The translations under genes and the position numbers were made by a program. 64,000 nt of DNA from JABMQB01 sp963666575 (GTDB lineage: Bacteria > Bacteroidota > Bacteroidia > Bacteroidales > Prolixibacteraceae): positions 1-64,000 of the forward strand of contig CAXXYG010000018.1 of NCBI GenBank assembly GCA_963666575.2, given 5' to 3'. The stretch's first letter is position 1. Every line of letters begins with the position of its first letter. The notes under the pieces are model-generated. The model made no database searches. It worked only from the letters and a program-made list of their open reading frames with translations, and was not told the origin of the DNA. Below are positions 10,349 to 19,050 of this stretch, piece by piece.

Positions 10349-10490
10349 TTTTATTATCTCAATTATTATTGTTAAATTTATTTTGAAATGAAATCTTATC
10401 TTATTTGATTCAATTTATATAGAAAATGAAAATTTAAATTAACTTAAAATATACAAAAAAATATCGAATATTAAATTAAAACTAGGCATA

Positions 10491-12432
10491 ATCGAGTAGA
10501 TGGGTGACAGCCAAATGGCTGCCACTGCACCTCTCACACCACCGTACGTACGGGTCTCGTATACGGCGGTTCGCTAAATCATAGGAAACAAAACCGTGTT
10601 CGGTTTAATTTGATTGTAGATTTCCAGCAAAGGAGTATAACCGCGCTTCTTCAACCTTTCAACTGTAATAGTAGTCCCCAAAATCGGGCTTTGGGCAATT
10701 GCCCAGCCTCCCATCCGAGAACGGCTCCATGCATAGGCTTGCCCCTGTTCGACTCCCAAACGAATCAGGTTTTTCCTTTTCCGTTCAGGTTTCTTCCAGT
10801 GATGCCAAATACAATAACGAAGCCTATTTCGTAGCCACCCGTCCAGTTCTTTGAGTTTGTTTTGAATACTTGCCATACGGAAAGCATTCACCCAGCCTCG
10901 CTGAACTTCCTTGAGTTTCTCGATACGTTCGTCAAAACTCATTGGAGTGGTTTTCCGGGTAAGGATTTTTAGCTTTTGCTTTAGCTTCTTCCAACTCTTT
11001 TCTGATATTACCAGTTGATATTTGCCACGTTCTCCTTTCACATAGGTGGGCACAAACCCAAATCCTAAACAGGTAAAATGTACAGGCCGCCGAATGCCGC
11101 TTTTCTCCCGATTGATGGTTAGCTTTAACTTGTTTTTAAGAAACTTAAAAATAGCATTGCCAGCCTTTCGGGCTGTTGCCTTGGTTTTAGTGTAAATACT
11201 AAAATCGTCGGCATAGCGGATAAATCGCAAACCCTGCCGTTCCAGTTCCTTGTCCAGTTCATGCAACATGATATTAGACAGCAAGGGGCTTAGTGGACTA
11301 CCTTGTGGTACACCTTTTCTGCGCTTGGCCAACCTCCCGTTTATTTGAATCGGGGAACGCAGCCATTTGCGAATTAGGCGTAAGGTTTCGCGGCATTTTA
11401 CTTTGCGGTAAATTAATTGCAGTAAATAACAGTGGCCTACTTCATCGAAAAAGGTTTTTAAGTCAATATCTACAATATTTTGAAACCCTTCGTTAATGTA
11501 TCCCTGTGCTTTTAAAACTGCTTGTTGCACATTCCGCTTTGGGCGGAAACCAAAGCTGGAATCCGAGAACCCAAACTCGAACCGTGCCATCATTATTTGC
11601 AAAACCGCTTGTTGAAGCAACCTATCGGTTACAGTGGGAATACCAAGCAATCTGGTTTTCCCTTCCCCTTTCGGAATTTCTACCCCTAAAATGGGTTGTG
11701 GCAAATACCTCCCCGAACGAACTTCTTCTGTCAATACATCTTTGTCAATCGACATCAGTTCCGACAGCTTAGTTACAGGCATATGGTCAACCCCAGCCGA
11801 ACCGTGGTTCTTCTGGACTTTATACATTGCCCGTAACAGGTTCTTTCTGGTTAAAACTTGCTCAATCATTTTAGTCCTCGTTTCTTCTTTCCCTGTCCCG
11901 CTTAATGCAAGGCTAGATTCCGCGTTAACGGAAAGCTTCCTTGCAGCATTTGGGACAACTTAACGTTCAGCCCTTCCCTAACTTGTGAGGCCTCCACCTC
12001 TTCAATGGCTCGTTTCCTGTTAGGTACTATGGCGTCTGCTGACTTCTCACCGATTAATTCAAACCGATGAGATCTCCCCAGGTAATAGCATGTTCCTTCC
12101 TCCAATCACTGCTGAATCTACTTAATAAACACGCTCCATTGCTAGCTTTTGGACGTCACAATGATGTGCTTGCTTATCCGGTTTATTAAGCCTCATATTC
12201 AGTTTCTGTTCGTCAGTACCGGAGTTTGCCGGTTGGCTTCCTTCAGTGCATACCTCGCGGTAAACCACCTTGCCACTTGCTAACGGTTCGAAGCGTTACC
12301 TCCGCCCGTAAGGGACTTACACCCTCTGGAAATATTTCATGCTCACAACTATTTTATATGCCCTAAAATTTGTATTTTACGAATTTATTCAGAGCTTTTA
12401 TAGAAGTGCGCACATGCTCATGCTGGGCACAC
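10491..12432 (-). mobile_element. Class C group II intron, family 1, copy 3 (tandem, first)
   Basis: This copy is the 1942-bp reference form. On the minus strand the 5' end is GTGTGCCCAGC (12432). About 560 nt of ribozyme domains I-IV precede the maturase. After the stop come domain V (GAACCGCCGTATACGAGACC... within 10530-10575) and domain VI, ending CTACTCGAT at 10491. No homing endonuclease segment is present, and the ORF stops next to domain V, both usual for class C. The R'' half TAGGCATA precedes it on the plus strand. Its 5' end abuts the 3' end of copy 4 with no base between them. Confidence 0.95.
10574..11869 (-). CDS. ltrA: Group II intron reverse transcriptase/maturase (class C)
   Basis: The 431-residue intron-encoded protein helps the intron RNA fold and splice and copies it into DNA during retrohoming. 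RT motifs are visible: GIPTVTDRLLQQA (about residue 77), DIDLKTFFDEV (about 135), KGVPQGSPLSPLLSN (about 185) and the catalytic RYADDFSIY (about 218). The thumb/X (maturase) domain follows: WVNAFRMAS, LRNRLRYCIWHHWKKP, LGVEQGQAYAWS and a C-terminus ITVERLKKRGYTPL of the kind seen in class C. No DNA endonuclease domain is present. Five copies in this window are intact and practically identical, so one protein could mobilise all of them. Confidence 0.95.
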   Translation of the reverse strand: MIEQVLTRKNLLRAMYKVQKNHGSAGVDHMPVTKLSELMSIDKDVLTEEVRSGRYLPQPILGVEIPKGEGKTRLLGIPTVTDRLLQQAVLQIMMARFEFGFSDSSFGFRPKRNVQQAVLKAQGYINEGFQNIVDIDLKTFFDEVGHCYLLQLIYRKVKCRETLRLIRKWLRSPIQINGRLAKRRKGVPQGSPLSPLLSNIMLHELDKELERQGLRFIRYADDFSIYTKTKATARKAGNAIFKFLKNKLKLTINREKSGIRRPVHFTCLGFGFVPTYVKGERGKYQLVISEKSWKKLKQKLKILTRKTTPMSFDERIEKLKEVQRGWVNAFRMASIQNKLKELDGWLRNRLRYCIWHHWKKPERKRKNLIRLGVEQGQAYAWSRSRMGGWAIAQSPILGTTITVERLKKRGYTPLLEIYNQIKPNTVLFPMI

Positions 12433-14378
12433 ATCGAGTAGATGGGTGACAGCCAAATGGCTGCCACTGCACCTCTCACACCACCGTACGTACGGGTCTC
12501 GTATACGGCGGTTCGCTAAATCATAGGAAACAAAACCGTGTTCGGTTTAATTTGATTGTAGATTTCCAGCAAAGGAGTATAACCGCGCTTCTTCAACCTT
12601 TCAACTGTAATAGTAGTCCCCAAAATCGGGCTTTGGGCAATTGCCCAGCCTCCCATCCGAGAACGGCTCCATGCATAGGCTTGCCCCTGTTCGACTCCCA
12701 AACGAATCAGGTTTTTCCTTTTCCGTTCAGGTTTCTTCCAGTGATGCCAAATACAATAACGAAGCCTATTTCGTAGCCACCCGTCCAGTTCTTTGAGTTT
12801 GTTTTGAATACTTGCCATACGGAAAGCATTCACCCAGCCTCGCTGAACTTCCTTGAGTTTCTCGATACGTTCGTCAAAACTCATTGGAGTGGTTTTCCGG
12901 GTAAGGATTTTTAGCTTTTGCTTTAGCTTCTTCCAACTCTTTTCTGATATTACCAGTTGATATTTGCCACGTTCTCCTTTCACATAGGTGGGCACAAACC
13001 CAAATCCTAAACAGGTAAAATGTACAGGCCGCCGAATGCCGCTTTTCTCCCGATTGATGGTTAGCTTTAACTTGTTTTTAAGAAACTTAAAAATAGCATT
13101 GCCAGCCTTTCGGGCTGTTGCCTTGGTTTTAGTGTAAATACTAAAATCGTCGGCATAGCGGATAAATCGCAAACCCTGCCGTTCCAGTTCCTTGTCCAGT
13201 TCATGCAACATGATATTAGACAGCAAGGGGCTTAGTGGACTACCTTGTGGTACACCTTTTCTGCGCTTGGCCAACCTCCCGTTTATTTGAATCGGGGAAC
13301 GCAGCCATTTGCGAATTAGGCGTAAGGTTTCGCGGCATTTTACTTTGCGGTAAATTAATTGCAGTAAATAACAGTGGCCTACTTCATCGAAAAAGGTTTT
13401 TAAGTCAATATCTACAATATTTTGAAACCCTTCGTTAATGTATCCCTGTGCTTTTAAAACTGCTTGTTGCACATTCCGCTTTGGGCGGAAACCAACAGCT
13501 GGAATCCGAGAACCCAAACTCGAACCGTGCCATCATTATTTGCAAAACCGCTTGTTGAAGCAACCTATCGGTTACAGTGGGAATACCAAGCAATCTGGTT
13601 TTCCCTTCCCCTTTCGGAATTTCTACCCCTAAAATGGGTTGTGGCAAATTACCTCCCCGAACGAACTTCTTCTGTCAATACATCTTTGTCAATCGACATC
13701 AGTTCCGACAGCTTAGTTACAGGCATATGGTCAACCCCAGCCGAACCGTGGTTCTTCTGGACTTTATACATTGCCCGTAACAGGTTCTTTCTGGTTAAAA
13801 CTTGCTCAATCATTTTAGTCCTCGTTTCTTCTTTCCCTGTCCCGCTTAATGCAAGGCTAGATTCCGCGTTAACGGAAAGCTTCCTTGCAGCATTTGGGAC
13901 AACTTAACGTTCAGCCCTTCCCTAACTTGTGAGGCCTCCACCTCTTCAATGGCTCGTTTCCTGTTAGGTACTATGGCGTCTGCTGACTTCTCACCGATTA
14001 ATTCAAACCGATGAGATCTCCCCAGGTAATAGCATGTTCCTTCCTCCAATCACTGCTGAATCTACTTAATAAACACGCTCCATTGCTAGCTTTTGGACGT
14101 CACAATGATGTGCTTGCTTATCCGGTTTATTAAGCCTCATATTCAGTTTCTGTTCGTCAGTACCGGAGTTTGCCGGTTGGCTTTCCTTCAGTGCATACCT
14201 CGCGGTAAACCACCTTGCCACTTGCTAACGGTTCGAAGCGTTACCTCCGCCCGTAAGGGACTTACACCCTCTGGAAATATTTCATGCTCACAACTATTTT
14301 ATATGCCCTAAAATTTGTATTTTACCGAATTTATTCAGAGCTTTTATAGAAGTGCGCACATGCTCATGCTGGGCACAC
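12433..14378 (-). mobile_element. Class C group II intron, family 1, copy 4 (tandem, second)
   Basis: The copy is joined directly to copy 3, GGGCACAC at 12432 followed by ATCGAG at 12433. Its 5' end at 14378 is followed by the attC body ACATTTTGTATAAG. It is 1946 bp, four bases more than the reference: extra bases near 13496, 13650, 14182 and 14325. Two of these disable the maturase frame. Confidence 0.95.
12516..13813 (-). pseudogene. ltrA: Group II intron maturase, two frameshifts
   Basis: The sequence matches the intact maturase from the start codon at 13813, but an inserted T near 13650 and an inserted C near 13496 move the frame. The 3' 330 codons, which include YADD and the X domain, stay open (12516-13517), while the N-terminal RT motifs are split. 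The copy probably depends on maturase made elsewhere. Both changes are single-base insertions and deserve a check against reads. Confidence 0.88.
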
Positions 14379-14505
14379 ACATTTTGTATAAGTAATGGCA
14401 GGCAAAGCACTAAATATTAAGGCTTGTAGCCCGCTCGAATAGTGTAAAGGTTTGACAGGTAAGTGCCACGCAATCTGCCACTACTCATACAATTCACCGT
14501 TACAG
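14379..14505 (+). other. attC-4 (subfamily B), split by tandem introns
   Basis: The R'' half TAGGCATA is at 10483-10490; the body runs from ACATTTTGTATAAGTAATGG to CTCATACAATTCACCGTTACA. TTGTAT pairs with ATACAA, and TGGCAG with CTGCCA. R' GTTACAGGGC (14499) is the exact reverse complement of the R'' box ending the next cassette (GCCCTGTAAC, 15448). The interior shares GCTTGTAGCCCGCT and TTGACAGG with attC-6. Confidence 0.8.
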
Positions 14506-14616
14506 GGCATTTTGAAAAACACAATTTATAAGCTTTTTTATTGAAAAAGAGATTAACGCAACCATGGCAAAGAATATCACATCTTGACTAAAACAGAATT
14601 TTAAAAACCAATAGTT

Positions 14617-15442
14617 ATGAAACAGTTTATCAAATATCTCTGCTTGGCATATATTACTTTAATTCTACTTCAATCTTGCAACAAAGACGAATTTGAAAAG
14701 AATGACTTCAATAACAATGATTTTATAAAATCTGAAGTATCAGATGATAAAATCGTTTCAAATTATAAGTACAACAATATTGGAAAAATATCAGAAACAG
14801 AGAGTAGGTACTTTTATAATAGTTATTTATACAACAATGACGGCAAATTAATTAGTCGTGAAACTGCGGCGAACCCATCAATGATTTCATCTTCACTGCC
14901 CACTGAAAAAACAGAATTAATGACTGCTGAAAATTGTACGATTTCGCATCGTCAGATTTTTAAATATGATGAAAATGGAAATTTATTAGAAATTGAGAGT
15001 TATTTTAAAAAAAATGATGAATTTGAATTCGGGTCTAAACGAAGCTTTGAATTTGTTAATGGAAAAAATTTCCAAAAGAAATTTACACAATGAAAAAGGA
15101 GAGATTACACAATTTAATGTTTATGAGTATGACAAAAATGAAAATGTGAAAAATGAAAAATACTACAGTTACCTTTTTTCTGAAAGTACAGAGCCAAGAT
15201 TAATAAGTGAAACTTCCTTTAAGTTTGATAATAAAAAGAATCCTTTCAAAATATTTGATGAATTAGGTAATCCTGGATTTTACTCAAATTCAAATAATAT
15301 TATTGAAACAAATTTAATAAGACATGAAGAAACTCCGGGATTCGATAAAAACTCGACAAGTAGTACATCTTATGTATATAATAGAAATAATTATCCCACT
15401 AAAGTTATAACTGAAAACAGTGAATATGAATACCGATACTAA
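14617..15442 (+). pseudogene. Cassette lipoprotein, frameshifted once
   Basis: A lipoprotein signal (MKQFIKYLCLAYITLILLQS then Cys21) begins a protein with YD-repeat-like strands such as FKYDENGNLLEIESYF and VYEYDKNENVKN. The first frame stops at 15093. The second, overlapping frame continues the same kind of repeat to 15442, so a single-base change near 15065-15075, in the run GGAAAAAATTTCC, separates two halves of one gene of about 274 residues. Such proteins are outer-membrane-attached in Bacteroidota; the role is unknown. The cassette is flanked by attC-4 and the intron-free attC-5. Confidence 0.7.
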
Positions 15443-15447
15443 AAAAC

Positions 15448-15640
15448 GCCCTGTAACAAAGTGTCATATGTAATGCGGGTTTCAGCGGTTTTTGGGGCTG
15501 CGGCTCGTTGTTGCAACACCGCCAATTCGTCTTTGACGATTGACGGAAAATTAGTAATATTGATTAAACGAATTGGCTCCGTGCGAGCTTGAAAGTTCAT
15601 CACTTCTAATCCCGCACTCCACATACACAAACCGTTAGCA
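15448..15640 (+). other. attC-5 (subfamily A), complete and intron-free
   Basis: This is the best intact example of the subfamily, 193 bp. R'' is GCCCTGTAAC (15448-15457), then spacer AAA, L'' GTGT, and a long arm ending TAATGCGGG. The other arm is CCCGCACTCCACATA, then L' ACAC, spacer AAACC and R' GTTAGCATAC (15634). Folding the bottom strand gives the R/spacer/L/stem order of integron attC hairpins, with an extra C in one arm as a candidate extrahelical base. Internally it holds CGTTGTTGCAACACCGCC and ACGAATTGGCTCCGTGCG. Confidence 0.85.
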
Positions 15641-15649
15641 TACATTAAG

Positions 15650-16555
15650 ATGAAAAAAGCAATAGTTTACATAATCGTCAGTGGAATAATCGCTGCCATT
15701 TGGCTGCTCCTTACTGGATGGTTAGCATTTGGACATTTTACGCGATATGATTCTTTCTTGCATACTTTTTCTTTTTACTTTCACATAATACCATTCGGAA
15801 TAGGTTTTGGTAGAGGGACAACAATTTCGTTTTACATCTCATACCTTATTATTTGGTTGGTTATAACTCTTTTCCTTGTTCCCATTGTAAAAGTCTATTT
15901 TTCAATCAAACGAAAAAAGCTTTTTCTGTCATTGACTGTTGGACCAATAATTCTTTTCCTAATAATCGGATTAATTATCGACCACTCCAATAATGCAAAA
16001 TGGGAAGAACTTAAGGCAGAGAGTCAGGCTAAAAATGAAAAAGATTTCAATCACATAAAAACAGGAGATTTGTTGTTTCAGGTGATTACAAAGGATTCAT
16101 TAAACAGCTCCTTCCAGTTTATCGACTCAACATATAATAACATAGGAATTGCATTTATTTCATATGGAAACTATGCTCTTTTGCGGACGGAAGGGGGATT
16201 TATTTCAATAAGACATTGGGTTGATCGTGGATATAACCGGCATTTTGTTGTAAAAAGGTTGATAGATGCTGACAGTTTGCTCTCAAATGATGAACAAACA
16301 AGCAGTTTTAAAAAAACTGCAAGAGAATATTTAATGAAGGACATGCATACTTCCCATGAATGGCCCAATGATAAAATTTGCAAATCGGAACGCATTTGTA
16401 TAGTATTTAAGCATGCTTTAAATGTTGATTTATGCCCATTAGAAATAAAAGAAAAAATGAATATCGATTCAAATACAGACGATCATATTGAATATAAAGC
16501 ATCTGTATCTGCAATTTTTAATTCGGACAAATTGATCACTGTAAAGAAAGAATAA
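15650..16555 (+). CDS. Membrane protein with YiiX/NlpC-P60-like domain, cassette gene
   Basis: The 301-residue protein has three membrane helices (about residues 5-28, 40-85 and 97-118). A soluble region follows that resembles permuted NlpC/P60 (YiiX, DUF830) cysteine hydrolases: it starts HIKTGDLLFQV, has NNIGIAFISYGNYALLRTEGG, and ends with a Cys-containing DKICKSERICIVFKH. The His usually seen just before the VGI-like motif is Asn here, so activity is uncertain. R' GTTAGCATAC and R'' GTATGCTA(AC) bound its cassette exactly. The short gap between the attC and the start codon (7 bp) is normal for cassettes. Confidence 0.65.
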   Translation: MKKAIVYIIVSGIIAAIWLLLTGWLAFGHFTRYDSFLHTFSFYFHIIPFGIGFGRGTTISFYISYLIIWLVITLFLVPIVKVYFSIKRKKLFLSLTVGPIILFLIIGLIIDHSNNAKWEELKAESQAKNEKDFNHIKTGDLLFQVITKDSLNSSFQFIDSTYNNIGIAFISYGNYALLRTEGGFISIRHWVDRGYNRHFVVKRLIDADSLLSNDEQTSSFKKTAREYLMKDMHTSHEWPNDKICKSERICIVFKHALNVDLCPLEIKEKMNIDSNTDDHIEYKASVSAIFNSDKLITVKKE

Positions 16556-16564
16556 CGTATGCTA

Positions 16565-18506
16565 ATCGAGTAGATGGGTGACAGCCAAATGGCTGCCACT
16601 GCACCTCTCACACCACCGTACGTACGGGTCTCGTATACGGCGGTTCGCTAAATCATAGGAAACAAAACCGTGTTCGGTTTAATTTGATTGTAGATTTCCA
16701 GCAAAGGAGTATAACCGCGCTTCTTCAACCTTTCAACTGTAATAGTAGTCCCCAAAATCGGGCTTTGGGCAATTGCCCAGCCTCCCATCCGAGAACGGCT
16801 CCATGCATAGGCTTGCCCCTGTTCGACTCCCAAACGAATCAGGTTTTTCCTTTTCCGTTCAGGTTTCTTCCAGTGATGCCAAATACAATAACGAAGCCTA
16901 TTTCGTAGCCACCCGTCCAGTTCTTTGAGTTTGTTTTGAATACTTGCCATACGGAAAGCATTCACCCAGCCTCGCTGAACTTCCTTGAGTTTCTCGATAC
17001 GTTCGTCAAAACTCATTGGAGTGGTTTTCCGGGTAAGGATTTTTAGCTTTTGCTTTAGCTTCTTCCAACTCTTTTCTGATATTACCAGTTGATATTTGCC
17101 ACGTTCTCCTTTCACATAGGTGGGCACAAACCCAAATCCTAAACAGGTAAAATGTACAGGCCGCCGAATGCCGCTTTTCTCCCGATTGATGGTTAGCTTT
17201 AACTTGTTTTTAAGAAACTTAAAAATAGCATTGCCAGCCTTTCGGGCTGTTGCCTTGGTTTTAGTGTAAATACTAAAATCGTCGGCATAGCGGATAAATC
17301 GCAAACCCTGCCGTTCCAGTTCCTTGTCCAGTTCATGCAACATGATATTAGACAGCAAGGGGCTTAGTGGACTACCTTGTGGTACACCTTTTCTGCGCTT
17401 GGCCAACCTCCCGTTTATTTGAATCGGGGAACGCAGCCATTTGCGAATTAGGCGTAAGGTTTCGCGGCATTTTACTTTGCGGTAAATTAATTGCAGTAAA
17501 TAACAGTGGCCTACTTCATCGAAAAAGGTTTTTAAGTCAATATCTACAATATTTTGAAACCCTTCGTTAATGTATCCCTGTGCTTTTAAAACTGCTTGTT
17601 GCACATTCCGCTTTGGGCGGAAACCAAAGCTGGAATCCGAGAACCCAAACTCGAACCGTGCCATCATTATTTGCAAAACCGCTTGTTGAAGCAACCTATC
17701 GGTTACAGTGGGAATACCAAGCAATCTGGTTTTCCCTTCCCCTTTCGGAATTTCTACCCCTAAAATGGGTTGTGGCAAATACCTCCCCGAACGAACTTCT
17801 TCTGTCAATACATCTTTGTCAATCGACATCAGTTCCGACAGCTTAGTTACAGGCATATGGTCAACCCCAGCCGAACCGTGGTTCTTCTGGACTTTATACA
17901 TTGCCCGTAACAGGTTCTTTCTGGTTAAAACTTGCTCAATCATTTTAGTCCTCGTTTCTTCTTTCCCTGTCCCGCTTAATGCAAGGCTAGATTCCGCGTT
18001 AACGGAAAGCTTCCTTGCAGCATTTGGGACAACTTAACGTTCAGCCCTTCCCTAACTTGTGAGGCCTCCACCTCTTCAATGGCTCGTTTCCTGTTAGGTA
18101 CTATGGCGTCTGCTGACTTCTCACCGATTAATTCAAACCGATGAGATCTCCCCAGGTAATAGCATGTTCCTTCCTCCAATCACTGCTGAATCTACTTAAT
18201 AAACACGCTCCATTGCTAGCTTTTGGACGTCACAATGATGTGCTTGCTTATCCGGTTTATTAAGCCTCATATTCAGTTTCTGTTCGTCAGTACCGGAGTT
18301 TGCCGGTTGGCTTCCTTCAGTGCATACCTCGCGGTAAACCACCTTGCCACTTGCTAACGGTTCGAAGCGTTACCTCCGCCCGTAAGGGACTTACACCCTC
18401 TGGAAATATTTCATGCTCACAACTATTTTATATGCCCTAAAATTTGTATTTTACGAATTTATTCAGAGCTTTTATAGAAGTGCGCACATGCTCATGCTGG
18501 GCACAC
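16565..18506 (-). mobile_element. Class C group II intron, family 1, copy 5
   Basis: A 1942-bp intron with the reference termini. It lies in R'' of attC-6: GTATGCTA (16557-16564) | ACAATG (18507 on), so the bottom-strand target reads CATTGT^TAGCATAC. Maturase is intact. Confidence 0.96.
16648..17943 (-). CDS. ltrA: Group II intron reverse transcriptase/maturase (class C)
   Basis: The 431-residue product is identical in translation to the maturase at 10574-11869, with RT motifs including YADD and an X domain and no endonuclease domain. An uninterrupted copy such as this could supply the protein for the broken copies. Confidence 0.95.
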   Translation of the reverse strand: MIEQVLTRKNLLRAMYKVQKNHGSAGVDHMPVTKLSELMSIDKDVLTEEVRSGRYLPQPILGVEIPKGEGKTRLLGIPTVTDRLLQQAVLQIMMARFEFGFSDSSFGFRPKRNVQQAVLKAQGYINEGFQNIVDIDLKTFFDEVGHCYLLQLIYRKVKCRETLRLIRKWLRSPIQINGRLAKRRKGVPQGSPLSPLLSNIMLHELDKELERQGLRFIRYADDFSIYTKTKATARKAGNAIFKFLKNKLKLTINREKSGIRRPVHFTCLGFGFVPTYVKGERGKYQLVISEKSWKKLKQKLKILTRKTTPMSFDERIEKLKEVQRGWVNAFRMASIQNKLKELDGWLRNRLRYCIWHHWKKPERKRKNLIRLGVEQGQAYAWSRSRMGGWAIAQSPILGTTITVERLKKRGYTPLLEIYNQIKPNTVLFPMI

Positions 18507-18631
18507 ACAATGTATAAAAATAATAGCCGAGATATTAGTAAATTCAAGGGTTGTAGCCCGCTTCAACTTTCGTGTAACTTGACAGGAAAGTACCACGCAA
18601 TCGGCTACTATTCTTATACTAACCGTTATGG
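18507..18631 (+). other. attC-6 (subfamily B), split by intron copy 5
   Basis: The arms ACAATGTATAA...ATAGCCGA and TCGGCTACTATTCTTATAC pair. R' GTTATGGCAC (18625) is the exact reverse complement of the R'' GTGCCATA(AC) that ends the next cassette at 21347-21354. It shares GTTGTAGCCCGCT and CTTGACAGGAAAGT with attC-4. Confidence 0.8.
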
Positions 18632-18665
18632 CACATTTAAAAAAAACAACTGACAGGTTATTAGA

Positions 18666-19007
18666 ATGACAAAAAAGCTTAAAAATATTATTTCACTGAC
18701 ATTGGTGTTCATTTTTATGACACCTATGACAATTAAGCTTTTAGATGGACTTTTTCACCATCATGACCACTTTCATAGTACTGCAAAGAATGAGAAGCAT
18801 TTTCATAAACATCACGAAAAATGTCCGATTCCAAGTTTTGAACTTTCCTTTTTTTCGGTTGAAAAGCATATACAAACTACACAAAAACACTTTTACCGTG
18901 TAGAACTAAATGACAATTACAATTTTGTATATTGTTGCAATAATTCAAAGTATTCATTTTTATTACGAGCACCACCAACTTTTACATGTAAAATAATGAC
19001 ATCTTAA
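18666..19007 (+). CDS. Small His-rich secreted or membrane protein
   Basis: The 113-residue product has a hydrophobic N-terminal segment (IISLTLVFIFMTPMTIKLL, residues 8-26), then a His-rich stretch LFHHHDHFHS and HFHKHHEKC, and later CC and other Cys residues. These suggest metal binding at the periphery of the cell, an inference from composition only. It lies 43 bp upstream of a TonB receptor gene in the same cassette and same orientation, so the two probably formed a metal-related unit. No named family recognised. Confidence 0.6.
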   Translation: MTKKLKNIISLTLVFIFMTPMTIKLLDGLFHHHDHFHSTAKNEKHFHKHHEKCPIPSFELSFFSVEKHIQTTQKHFYRVELNDNYNFVYCCNNSKYSFLLRAPPTFTCKIMTS

Positions 19008-19050
19008 ATGATGTAATAAACTTATTTGTAAATTTTAAAATCGTAATAAA

